This document shows positions 26,963 through 36,900 of a stretch of DNA of 64,000 bases, one piece after another (position 1 is the first letter of the stretch; every line of letters starts with the position of its first letter). Under the pieces are notes generated by a model that was given only the letters and a program-made list of their open reading frames with translations, had not been told where the DNA came from and ran no database searches. The stretch spans positions 124,001 to 188,000 of the forward strand of contig NZ_SMFN01000004.1 in the NCBI RefSeq assembly GCF_004349135.1, read 5' to 3'. The DNA comes from Flavobacterium sandaracinum. GTDB taxonomy: Bacteria > Bacteroidota > Bacteroidia > Flavobacteriales > Flavobacteriaceae. Position numbers and translations under genes: made by a program.

Positions 26963-27892
26963 TTGAATATTTTTCATTCTATAAACGATTTCAGTTCCAC
27001 AAAAAAAACAATTATTACGTTAGGAACCTTTGACGGAGTTCACATTGGCCACAAAAAAATTCTGGAAAGAGTAATTCAAAACACGGATAATGAAAAATAC
27101 GAAAGCCTAGTGCTTACTTTTTTTCCGCATCCCCGAATGGTTTTACAAGAACATTCAGACATACAGTTGCTCAACACCATCGATGAAAAAATAGATTTAC
27201 TAAGAGAAATAGGCCTTGAAAATTTAGTCATCCATCCTTTTGACGAAACATTTTCAAGATTGACTGCCGAGGAATTTGTAAAGACGATTCTTGTCGACCG
27301 CTTTAAAATCCACAAAATCATTATCGGTCATGACCATAGATTTGGTAGAAATCGAACAGCAAACATTGATGATCTGATTGCTTTTGGTGAACAATATGAT
27401 TTTGAAGTTGAACAAATATCTGTTCAAGAAATTAACGATATATCGGTAAGTTCTACAAAAATCAGAAATGCCCTATTGGAAGGAAATATGGCTTTGGCCA
27501 ATGAATATTTAGGATACAATTACTTTCTTACCGGAACTATTATCAAAGGCAAACAATTAGGTAGAACGATCGGATTCCCAACCGCAAACTTAAAAATTGA
27601 AGAAAACTACAAACTGATTCCTAAAAATGGAGCATATATTGTAAAAAGCATTTTGGAACAAAAGACTGTTTTTGGAATAATGAATATTGGATTTAATCCA
27701 ACAGTTAACGGACAAGTTCAGTCTATTGAAATCCATTATTTAGATTTTGATGAAGATATTTATAACGAACCTATTTGTGTTTCTATACTGCAAAGAATTC
27801 GTTCAGAACAAAAATTTGAATCGGTTGATCTCTTGAAAGAACAACTTGAAAAAGACAAAAAAAGTGCACTTACCTTCGTGAGCAATTTATAA
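26963..27892 (+). CDS. ribF: Bifunctional riboflavin kinase / FAD synthetase
   Basis: Makes FMN from riboflavin and FAD from FMN. The N-terminal nucleotidyltransferase domain opens with ITLGTFDGVHIGHKKIL and contains GHDHRFGRNR; the C-terminal flavokinase domain has the GRTIGFPTANL motif (about residues 190-200 of this call) and MNIGFNPTV. I start at TTG 26963 (NIFHSINDFSSTKK..., 309 residues, the usual length) because an in-frame ATG at 26924 lies only 7 nt beyond the previous terminator and upstream of the predicted transcription start. The ATG alternative adds 13 residues and cannot be excluded. Confidence 0.95.
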   Translation: MNIFHSINDFSSTKKTIITLGTFDGVHIGHKKILERVIQNTDNEKYESLVLTFFPHPRMVLQEHSDIQLLNTIDEKIDLLREIGLENLVIHPFDETFSRLTAEEFVKTILVDRFKIHKIIIGHDHRFGRNRTANIDDLIAFGEQYDFEVEQISVQEINDISVSSTKIRNALLEGNMALANEYLGYNYFLTGTIIKGKQLGRTIGFPTANLKIEENYKLIPKNGAYIVKSILEQKTVFGIMNIGFNPTVNGQVQSIEIHYLDFDEDIYNEPICVSILQRIRSEQKFESVDLLKEQLEKDKKSALTFVSNL

Positions 27893-27916
27893 TTTCACAA
27901 TAAATTCTTTCTTTTT

Positions 27917-27950
27917 TTGATAAAAAATTCCCTTTTTTTCTTTAATTTTG
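27917..27950 (+). promoter_or_regulatory. Promoter of the small membrane-protein gene
   Basis: TTG (27917-27919), 23 nt, TAATTTTG (27943-27950): full consensus at the upper spacing limit, 58 nt before the ATG at 28009. Confidence 0.6.
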
Positions 27951-28008
27951 AGTGTCATACATTTTTTATCTAAAAAAATATGATTTGTAAACTTTTAAAA
28001 TTAGTGAT

Positions 28009-28464
28009 ATGAAACTTCCAAAAGAATTAATAAACGGAATTATTATAATAGTAGGCATTGGACTTTATTTCTTAGCTATGGAACTACTTGGCCTTGCAGA
28101 TATTTATTTTCTACGTGTGTTTAATGTATTGTTTATTTTCTACGGGACCAATAGAACTCTAAATTCAAATTATGTTGAAGGAAAAACAAGTTTAGCTACA
28201 AATGCTGTTGCTGGACTTTTTACCGCATTAACAGGCGTCCTTTTGAGCATTGCTGCATTAATTATTTACAGTTATGCCAGAGGGGGTGAAGCTTATATAG
28301 CATCACTATCTAAAACATTCTTATTTGGCGGCGAACCCTCAGTAATGACCTATTCCATCTCCTTGTTGTTTGAAGGAATTTCTTCAGCTGTTATTGTGAC
28401 CTTTATGTTATTATTGTATTGGGATAACCGTTTTTCGCCAAATAAAAACGGCGCCAAGTCTTAA
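28009..28464 (+). CDS. Unrecognised four-helix membrane protein
   Basis: I do not recognise this 151-residue protein. It has about four hydrophobic segments (roughly residues 9-26, 31-46, 64-86 and 110-132) with the basic tail DNRFSPNKNGAKS. There is no catalytic motif or signal peptide. It stands alone between ribF and bioB, with its own promoter. The short loop with NRTLNSNYVEG may be useful for homology searching. It is probably an inner-membrane protein. Confidence 0.8.
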   Translation: MKLPKELINGIIIIVGIGLYFLAMELLGLADIYFLRVFNVLFIFYGTNRTLNSNYVEGKTSLATNAVAGLFTALTGVLLSIAALIIYSYARGGEAYIASLSKTFLFGGEPSVMTYSISLLFEGISSAVIVTFMLLLYWDNRFSPNKNGAKS

Positions 28465-28673
28465 ATTATCAATAGAAATGAAGCCTTTTTATTTTAAAAC
28501 CGTACAAATGCAAGCCTTGTATTAAATTGCTGTAAACAACCGCATTTAAAAATCTGTACTGTTGGTTAGAAAACTAAGTAAAGAATCTATACCAGCGAAT
28601 TCTTTCAGTAATACAATAGTCTTTCATAAAATATAGCTTCTGCATTTACCCTAGTGTTTTCAATTGTTTAACA

Positions 28674-28704
28674 TTGGTTCTTTAGAACAATTTAACTACT
28701 TTTG
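28674..28704 (+). promoter_or_regulatory. Promoter of bioB
   Basis: TTG (28674-28676), 20 nt, TACTTTTG (28697-28704): full Bacteroidota consensus. The start near 28710 makes the ATG at 28726 the first usable one. Confidence 0.7.
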
Positions 28705-28725
28705 ACACATTATAAAATCGTATCA

Positions 28726-29811
28726 ATGAGCATTACAAAACACAATTGGACCAAAGAAGAAATTATTGCACTATATAACAAACCTATGATGGACTTGCTT
28801 TACGAGGCAGCTTCAATTCATAGAGAGCATCACGATCCTAACGTGGTTCAAGTTTCGACTTTATTGTCAATAAAAACAGGTGGCTGTCCAGAAGATTGCG
28901 GGTATTGTCCGCAAGCGGCACGGTACCATACTGACATTGAAGGAAATGATTTAATGTCTGTTAGTCAAGTAAAAGCACAAGCTTTACGTGCAAAATCAAG
29001 TGGTTCGTCCCGCGTTTGTATGGGAGCAGCATGGAGAAACGTAAAAGATGGTCCTGAATTTGATCAAGTTTTAGAGATGGTTCGTACCATTAACAAACTA
29101 GATATGGAAGTGTGTTGTACCCTTGGGATGATCACGGAAAACCAAGCACACCGTTTGGCTGAAGCAGGCTTGTATGCCTATAATCATAATTTAGACACCT
29201 CTGAAGAATATTATAAAGAAGTTATTTCGACACGCGGATTTGAAGACCGCTTGCAAACCATAGCCAATGTTCGTAAAACGAACGTTACCGTTTGTAGCGG
29301 TGGAATCATTGGAATGGGCGAAAGCATTGAAGACAGAGCAGGAATGCTAGTGGCGCTTTCTACATTAAATCCACAACCTGAATCAGTTCCAATTAACGCT
29401 TTGGTAGCCGTAGAAGGAACTCCAATGGAAGAAGAAAAACCAGTTGAAATATGGGAAATGATCCGAATGGTAGCTACTACCAGAATTATCATGCCAGAAA
29501 CCCAAGTTCGTTTATCTGCTGGCAGAATGAACATGAGTCGCGAAGGTCAGGCTATGTGTTTCTTTGCTGGTGCCAACTCCATTTTTGCCGGAGACAAACT
29601 GTTGACAACTCCAAATCCTGACGTAAACGAAGACATGAAAATGTTTGAAATGTTAGGTTTAAATCCTCAAAAACCGTTTACAAAAGTTTCTCAACCACAA
29701 ACCGTTGAGGCTGAAAACTCTCAATTTGCTCCACTTGGTGAAAAACCAAAATGGTCAAGACCTGGACATACTATCGAAAAAAACATTGAGGCTTCTGGTA
29801 AAGAAAAATAA
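28726..29811 (+). CDS. bioB: Biotin synthase
   Basis: Radical-SAM enzyme inserting sulfur into dethiobiotin. With the start at ATG 28726 (MSITKHNW, 361 residues) the SAM-cluster cysteines are Cys54, Cys58 and Cys61 in GGCPEDCGYCPQ, close to the E. coli numbering. YNHNLDTS and RLSAGRMNM are further family motifs. An upstream in-frame start at 28702 overlaps the -7 box and is unlikely. The gene is monocistronic here, about 15 kb from bioF-bioD-bioA. A bidirectional terminator follows. Confidence 0.98.
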   Translation: MSITKHNWTKEEIIALYNKPMMDLLYEAASIHREHHDPNVVQVSTLLSIKTGGCPEDCGYCPQAARYHTDIEGNDLMSVSQVKAQALRAKSSGSSRVCMGAAWRNVKDGPEFDQVLEMVRTINKLDMEVCCTLGMITENQAHRLAEAGLYAYNHNLDTSEEYYKEVISTRGFEDRLQTIANVRKTNVTVCSGGIIGMGESIEDRAGMLVALSTLNPQPESVPINALVAVEGTPMEEEKPVEIWEMIRMVATTRIIMPETQVRLSAGRMNMSREGQAMCFFAGANSIFAGDKLLTTPNPDVNEDMKMFEMLGLNPQKPFTKVSQPQTVEAENSQFAPLGEKPKWSRPGHTIEKNIEASGKEK

Positions 29812-29833
29812 TAGTTTTTTTTAAATCAATACT

Positions 29834-29867
29834 AAAAACCATCTTGTTGAAGCAAGATGGTTTTTTT
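29834..29867. terminator. Bidirectional terminator between bioB and the delta-60 gene
   Basis: Perfect 13-bp arms 29834-29846 and 29853-29865 around a 6-nt loop, with T runs on both strands; it separates two convergent genes. Confidence 0.88.
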
Positions 29868-29874
29868 ATGAAAA

Positions 29875-32800
29875 TTAGTAGCGCACTTTCTTAGTAACAG
29901 ACCGCCCGTTTTGCAAAACTATTTTTACCATTACTATTTGATGAGTCACAAACCAATTAGTTATAGAATAATCGGTCTTATTTATACCGTTTTTGTGGTA
30001 TATTTTTTTTCCTTCTAAACTATAAATTGTAATCTCCTTGATGAGTTCCTTTGTTGAATTTACTCGCAATTCTTTGTTTTTACTCGAAACAAAAATGGAC
30101 TCTGTATCCTTTTCAGCATCATTTACAGTCAAGGTTTTATCTCTAAAAAGTAAAACAAAACGATCATCAAAAGTCCCAATTGCAGTGGTAAAAATATAAC
30201 TTGCCTCGTTTAGGCCCTTAACAGTATTACTCCACTTATCTTCTATAAAAACATTTTGATTTTTCAAAAGCCCATCAGTTTCATCGATTTCAATTGTAAA
30301 GTTCCCCGCCAGTGCACTAGTGAATCCCAATTTAATTTCATCTGTTGTATCAAAGGGTAAAGTCCTGCCTTGTATCACTAAATTCTTCTCTTGATTAATG
30401 CTGTAAAAATCTAAATACTGATTCCCATCAAAACTTTCTCCATCAATAGAAGGATCAAAATCATTTGTAGCTCCAGCTGCATACCCAATCAAAATTTGTT
30501 TGAAAGCTCCTTCGCTATTCGATAAATTGAGCCAAATACGATGTTTTTCCATCTCACTGGATTTCTTTATTTTTGGTGCACTAAATTTAAAAAAATTAGT
30601 ATTTTGACCCACAAGTCGCATGGTATTATTAAAAACAACATTCCCGCCACCATTACTACTTGTGATAAAAAAAGATTGTCCAGAAGCTATTTTTCCGTCC
30701 GGCTTAGCATTATTAATACCAGAATTTATGGCTGCACTTGTACCTACACCTCCCAATAAATTATAAACCGCATAATCATTAGAAGTATAAACATTTTTAG
30801 TAATTGCAGTATTATGTGTCCAAAGATAGATAGTCCCATCCATAATATCTTTATTCCTATTTATGAACGAATCTGCGTTTATGGCTGAAGGATACGGATT
30901 TCCTATAAGATTTGATGTGTCTGTTACACTAATTGGAGCGAATACGTCGCCATTATTTGGAACTCCGACAAAAAACGCTTCATGCCTTGCCGCGACAGTT
31001 TCTGAAAAAGTGTTGGGACCACGAATAATATAGCCTTTACCTACTGTCATACTTGTCGTTGGAGTCTCATTCAACCAAGAATTATTAGCTGCATCAAAAG
31101 AATAAAACTTGTCCGATGGCGTATTAGGAGAAACATCCATTAATTTTTGACTTGATACTGATGCTGACCAATAGGTATAATCTGTTGATAGTATTGGAGT
31201 TGTTTTTCTTTTCAGATGAATAATTCCAGAGTTCGTAACCTGATCTTCGGATTGATACAAGGCTGCGTTATTCTCTAAAATTAAGGTACCTGAGCCAGAA
31301 TAGTCAAATACCAAACCCAACGTATTGCCTTCGGGAATTGTAACTGTTTTTCCAGAACTAATTGTACAGGAACACGAATTTACCGTTGTAAGTGCCGGAT
31401 AATTTTCGTTGAAAAGAAGTGACTTTTCAGCGGAAGGTGTTCCGTTAGTCCAAGAAATTCCATTCCAATTAGAGCTATTGGTACAAAGCTTAATACGAGC
31501 CAAACGATGCTTCGCTACACCAGAAACAGAATTAAAATTACCTCCAATCATCACTTTATTACTTGGTGTAAAACAAATACTAAATAACGTATTGTTTAAA
31601 TTCACACTAAAGGTAGCATCATAGATTCCAGTGGAAAGAAGACGCACCATTCGCCTGACTGTCGTTCCATTATAATTCCCAGCAAACGTTCCTCCAATCA
31701 ACAATCGGTCATCCGGCTGGACAAGAATTGCCCTAATTTCTCCGCTACTAAAACCAGTTCCGGTTGTAAATGACGTATCTAAACTAGCGTCACTGTTCAA
31801 TCTCAGGATTCTTTTGGCGGAAACGCCTTTGTAATTTAAAAATACGCCACCCACAATTAGCTTGTTATCTGATTGTAATGCAATTGTGTAGACATTTTTA
31901 TCAAAACCAACACCTATTGAAAATCCCGAATCTATACTTCCATCTGTATTCAACCGAACCATCCTATTGTGAGACAACCCATTAAAAAGAGTAAACTGGC
32001 CACCCAAAACAATTTTTCCGTCTGGTTGTAACAAAATACAGTCTACAATAGCATCCGCACCAGAACCAATGGCAAAACCAGAATCCAAAGTTCCATCAGG
32101 TAATAATCGAACAATTCTATTGATTAAAATACCATTATAACTGGTGAAATTTCCCGATACAATTATTTTACCATCCGGCTGTAACGCCAAAGCATATACC
32201 TGATTATTGAAACCCGCACCAATCGCAAAAGCCGCATCAATTTCTCCATTCGCTTGAATTCTGACAATTCTATTTCTTACGACATCATTGTAATTTGTAA
32301 AAACACCGGCAATAACAATTTTGCCATCAGGCTGCACTACAGCAGTTTTTATAGAATTATTGGCTCCCGCAGCAGCAGTATTAAAAGAAGAATCAAGAAT
32401 TCCTTGTTCGGACAACCGCATTACTCTGTTGCAAATGGCTCCATTGAATTTAGTGAAATTCCCAAAAACCATCGTTTTATTATCTGCTATAGCAATTACT
32501 TTTAAAACCGAATTATTAAAACCCACTCCAGCGGTAAGGTAACCGATATCTAAAGTTCCAAAACCATCAATTCTAGCTAGACGCCCTTGAGTTTGGGAAT
32601 CAAAAACTAAAAACGAACCACCAATATACCACGAGTTTGCTACATCCTCTGTAATCGCATTCACTGTGCCAGTTGAGGGTCCAGATCCAATATCGAATGC
32701 TGGATTTATCACTCCATTAGCCTCTAACAAGATGATCTTATTAACATCAGTTCCATTATAAGAGTCATTTAACGAGCCTCCAATCATTATAGCACCGGCG

Positions 32801-33732
32801 GCGCTTACATTAATAATTTCAACTGTACCGCTACTAAATCCTGATCCGGAAATAAAAGAACTGTCGACCGATCCGTTGAAGTTCAACCGAATTATTTTAT
32901 TAGCCGTAACACCATTAAAATTTAAAAAGGAACCTCCTACCAAAATCTTTCCATCCGTTTGCGTTGTAAGTGCTGATACGTTGGCATCAAAACCCGTTCC
33001 TACAACAAAAGTAGCATCAACAGAACCATTGGCGTTCAATCGCATTATTCTACCACAGGCAACACCATTAAACGAAGTAAAGGAACCGCCCAAAAGAATT
33101 TTTCCGTCTTGCTGTATATGGACTTCCTCTACCAATGAGCTGGCACCAACTCCCATTGCGAATGTTAGATCGAAATTTCCATTTGGTAAAATTCTAGCCA
33201 TTCGGTTTGCAGTAGCTGAACCATACTTTGTAAAGCTACCAACTATGATAATACTACCATCAGACTGTAGAGCTAAGTCATACACTATTCCTGTGCCTAC
33301 TGCAATCGCAGTATCAAAAGTAGGATCCCGAGAGCCATCAGGATTCAATCGGATTATTTTTCCGGCGCTAGATCCATTAAAAGCTGTAAAGTTCCCCCCT
33401 ACAATTATTTTCCCATCCGGTTGTATTAAACTACAATACACATTAGCCTGAAAACCGGTACTCAATGTAAAGGAAGGATCTTTAGAACCATCCGGCAGTA
33501 ATCGACATAAATAGGGAGTTGCACCTCCATTAAAATTCAAAAAATCGCCTCCCACAATCAGTTTTCCATCAGCCTGCAACGCCGTTGTTCTGACTGTTCC
33601 ATCAAAACCGTCGCCCTGTAAACCGTCATCATAGGTATTGAATGCTGCATCTACCTTTCCTTGTTGAGAATAAGCGAGATTTAAGGTCGAATAGAGAAAT
33701 GCAATCACGAAGTAAAGTAGTTTTGTTTTCAA
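29875..33732 (-). CDS. Secreted delta-60 repeat protein with T9SS type C sorting domain
   Basis: Exported protein of 1285 residues. Signal peptide at residues 1-22 (ending LAYSQ). Residues about 50-770 hold 14 repeats of about 52 residues of the delta-60 type (QPDGKIIVGGNF..NG...RIVRLNPDGS.D..F); I count them by the DGKI/GGxF core. The remaining part (about 780-1285) is a module shared with the next two genes: GNPYPSA, WTHN, SxDYAxYNL, IASGQSFF and HRIWLNL blocks, ending in a T9SS type C sorting domain with IVLQNGRSVTKKVRY. The start is TTG at 33732; no in-frame ATG is near. Beta-propeller adhesin or binding function is inference. Confidence 0.88.
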   Translation of the reverse strand: MKTKLLYFVIAFLYSTLNLAYSQQGKVDAAFNTYDDGLQGDGFDGTVRTTALQADGKLIVGGDFLNFNGGATPYLCRLLPDGSKDPSFTLSTGFQANVYCSLIQPDGKIIVGGNFTAFNGSSAGKIIRLNPDGSRDPTFDTAIAVGTGIVYDLALQSDGSIIIVGSFTKYGSATANRMARILPNGNFDLTFAMGVGASSLVEEVHIQQDGKILLGGSFTSFNGVACGRIMRLNANGSVDATFVVGTGFDANVSALTTQTDGKILVGGSFLNFNGVTANKIIRLNFNGSVDSSFISGSGFSSGTVEIINVSAAGAIMIGGSLNDSYNGTDVNKIILLEANGVINPAFDIGSGPSTGTVNAITEDVANSWYIGGSFLVFDSQTQGRLARIDGFGTLDIGYLTAGVGFNNSVLKVIAIADNKTMVFGNFTKFNGAICNRVMRLSEQGILDSSFNTAAAGANNSIKTAVVQPDGKIVIAGVFTNYNDVVRNRIVRIQANGEIDAAFAIGAGFNNQVYALALQPDGKIIVSGNFTSYNGILINRIVRLLPDGTLDSGFAIGSGADAIVDCILLQPDGKIVLGGQFTLFNGLSHNRMVRLNTDGSIDSGFSIGVGFDKNVYTIALQSDNKLIVGGVFLNYKGVSAKRILRLNSDASLDTSFTTGTGFSSGEIRAILVQPDDRLLIGGTFAGNYNGTTVRRMVRLLSTGIYDATFSVNLNNTLFSICFTPSNKVMIGGNFNSVSGVAKHRLARIKLCTNSSNWNGISWTNGTPSAEKSLLFNENYPALTTVNSCSCTISSGKTVTIPEGNTLGLVFDYSGSGTLILENNAALYQSEDQVTNSGIIHLKRKTTPILSTDYTYWSASVSSQKLMDVSPNTPSDKFYSFDAANNSWLNETPTTSMTVGKGYIIRGPNTFSETVAARHEAFFVGVPNNGDVFAPISVTDTSNLIGNPYPSAINADSFINRNKDIMDGTIYLWTHNTAITKNVYTSNDYAVYNLLGGVGTSAAINSGINNAKPDGKIASGQSFFITSSNGGGNVVFNNTMRLVGQNTNFFKFSAPKIKKSSEMEKHRIWLNLSNSEGAFKQILIGYAAGATNDFDPSIDGESFDGNQYLDFYSINQEKNLVIQGRTLPFDTTDEIKLGFTSALAGNFTIEIDETDGLLKNQNVFIEDKWSNTVKGLNEASYIFTTAIGTFDDRFVLLFRDKTLTVNDAEKDTESIFVSSKNKELRVNSTKELIKEITIYSLEGKKIYHKNGINKTDYSITNWFVTHQIVMVKIVLQNGRSVTKKVRY

Positions 33733-33874
33733 ATTTAGAGTGGCTTTAAAAATCTATTAGCAATAGCGATAGTATCAGAACTAAAGTATTTTTAATAAAA
33801 GTAAAGACAATCTTTCCTATTCACAATACCCACATTTAGTGATATTTACATTTAAATAAAAAGAATTTTTGTAC

Positions 33875-33907
33875 AAAAAAAACCCATTCTGTACAAAACA
33901 AAATGGG
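33875..33907 (-). terminator. Terminator of the 1640-residue secreted-protein gene
   Basis: Arms 33883-33892 and 33898-33907 pair over 10 bp (one G-U on the minus strand), 5-nt loop, followed by a T-rich tract on the minus strand. Confidence 0.75.
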
Positions 33908-33941
33908 ATACCTATTTGACTTTAAAAATAATTTATACCTG

Positions 33942-36900
33942 TTAAAAAATAACTTTTTTTGTGGTCACTTGACCGTTACTTAAGGTTACTTTGACAATGC
34001 CGGCTTGTTTGCTTAAAGGAATATTTGAGGTGCGGAATTCCTGGCTATTTACAGCTTTTTTCTCAAATATTTTTCTGCCTAGTAAATCAAAAACAGCAAT
34101 TTGAGAAACATTCTCAGTAACAGACTTTACTTTTAATTCATTTCGATCTTTAGCGATAAAAACACCACTCTCATTTAATTCAAAATCAGCCGATGCTAAT
34201 GTTTTATCCGTATAACGCAATACAAAACGCTCATTGAAAGTTCCTTTTTCAGTTTCGAAAGTATAAGGATCTTCTTTTAAATTATGAATTACATCTAACA
34301 CTTTATCTTCTAAATAAATGTTTTGATTGTCTGAAAACAGTCCATCTACTTTATCGATGCTTATTGTTGTAGTCCCTGAGGCATTTGTACTGTATCCGAT
34401 AGGAATCCTATCGGTATCTACAAAAGGCAAACTTTTACTTTGAATAGCCATTTTAGACAATCCAATAAAACTATACAATGCAAATACTTGATCTTCGTCA
34501 TACACATAACTATCATAGCCTGGGTCAAAATCATCAGTAGAATTAGACCCATAACCAACTAATGTACCCGTTACATCTCCGACACCTTTTTGTAATTTTA
34601 GCCAAATTCTATGACTTTCTTCTGCTGTATTTTTAGTCTTCTTCTGTCTGTAAAAATTAGTATTGTTAGCTACAATTCGCATACTATTATCAAAAGTCAC
34701 ATTACCTGCCACATCATTTTCAATAAAGAAACCTTGACCAGATGCAATATATTGACTTGGATCCGTCAAATTACCTGTTCCAGAACCTACTCCAACTCCT
34801 CCAAATAAATTATAGGTAGCATAATCCGATGCTAAATAATCATTACCCAACAGCGTATGATTGTGTGTCCAAAAATATAAAGTTCCTGTAATAGTTTGGT
34901 TAATTGTTCCAGTCCCTAAAAGATTGGCATTGATAAATGCATCAGCATCAATTGCCGAAGGATAAGGATTTCCTATTAATCTTTCTCCAACACCATCCGA
35001 GGCTCTCACCGTAACTGGAATATCAATTGTACCGTTGTTAGGGACTCCGATAAATCGTAAGGAATCATCCACTGCTGGCATTCCAGGCGGAATTAGCGTT
35101 CCTTCTGCTCGAATCGCATATCCTATTCCCGGTGCAAAAACAGTGGTGGCTGCATTCACATTAGCCCAATCATTATTGTAATCAAAATACTTATCGAGTT
35201 GGGTATTAGGCGAAAAATCAAGTAATGTTTGTGTACCCTTTGTTGGCGATGACCAATATGTAAAATCATCTACCACAATAGGAGTAGTATTTCTTTGTAC
35301 GGTAATGCGCCCTGCATTAGTTCCCGTAAAAGTGGTTTGTACCAAACTTGCATTGTTTTTTAACATCATTGTACCTGGAAGAACTACAGTAATGGCATCA
35401 TCAAGGTTTAAGGAAACGGAATCGTCTACAGTTAAATCCCCATTGTTTACGTTAAATTTATTAGCTACATCTATATCGCTTACAATAGTATAACTTCCTG
35501 CAATTCCAGAAAAAAGAAGATTGTAATAATTTCCGCCCGCTACAGTTTGACCTACACCATAATAATCTATAGTTCCAGAAGGGAATGATAATCCATTTGA
35601 AGCGCCCGAAAAACGTATTGTACCATCCATCGCGTCAACAATAGTATATGCCAAAGTTCCGTTTTTCATATCTAGTACAGCTTCTGCTTCGGTAATATTT
35701 AAAATCGTGGATGTTAAATTAAAACCATTCATGTTGAATATCGCCGTGCCAGCAGTTGTAATATTTAATTTATTACCGGTAGTAATATTTCCTGATGCTG
35801 TTTGAGTTCCAGAAGTGTTTTGCAATTCTAAGGAAGGAATACCATTATACGTTCCAGCAACAATGGTTTGACCTCCCAAAGGATTATTAAAAACTACTGT
35901 AGAATTCCAAGTTTTCGCAACAGGAATTGGCAATACAGTAGTATTGGCCGTTAGAATTTGTCCGCTACCTGAATTTGAAAAAGCCCCTCCGCCAGTCAAT
36001 ACAAAACTGGACATATCAAGCACCGATGATGGATTGCTTATGTTTAGCAAATTATTGACTGTGATTCCTATTACGGCTGTAACAGTTGCAATTGCGTTTG
36101 AATTAGTCAAATCATGAAAAGTAGAAGCTGTTGTTCCTCCAATAAGTTGCGGTAAAGTGCCATTAAAATTTACGGTACTGCTGTTAGGTACAAACGTTCC
36201 TTCATTGTCCCAATTGCCGCTTACGCTTAATGTGGTTGTCCCAGTTAAAGATAAAGTTGCGCCATTAGAAATAGTTACATTTCGAACGCTCCCATTAGCT
36301 CCTAATGCTGGTTGATTCACTGAGGCCGATGTAATTGTGACATCAGTGGTAACGGATGGTAGTATTCCTCCACACCAATTTGCGGGTGTATTCCAATTAG
36401 AACTGATACTGCCAATCCAAGTCCCTTCTATACAAGAAACGTTCACATTCAAAATACCAGTTGTTGTAGAACCAAATCGGACCCCATTACTATTTGTTGC
36501 TTCCGATACAGTACCACCCCAAGATCCTGTACTCTGTAATACGGTCCCAAAAGTCAAGGATTGCGAGGAAGAAAATCCAGAGGAAAACAAGGCAACAGCT
36601 GAGCCAGTAATTTTTAAATCTCCCAATATAGTTGTGGCTGCAGGGAAGGTTTTATTTCCAGCACCACTAAGAGTCAAGTGTCCGTAGGTAAGCGTTGCAA
36701 CTGTTTGAGCATTTCCAGCATATTCCACCGTACTTAAAGCTGCTAAATTAGTATTCGTAAACGAAGGTAATGTGCTTGTAGCAGTAGCTCTTAATAATCC
36801 ACCATTATTTACAGTAAGTAAAGAACCTCCGGACAATTCAAAACCACCATTGTCCAAAGTCGCCCCAGTTGCAATTGTAAGAGGCGATGAAGCGCCAAAA

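Noticed and set aside
32876..33451. 191-codon plus-strand frame inside the delta-60 gene
   Set aside because: It is the antisense reading of tandem repeats and shows the same period; no start context or family resemblance.
31490..33640. Regularly spaced repeats resembling a CRISPR-like array
   Set aside because: The period of about 156 nt is the coding unit of the delta-60 protein; no spacers or cas genes.
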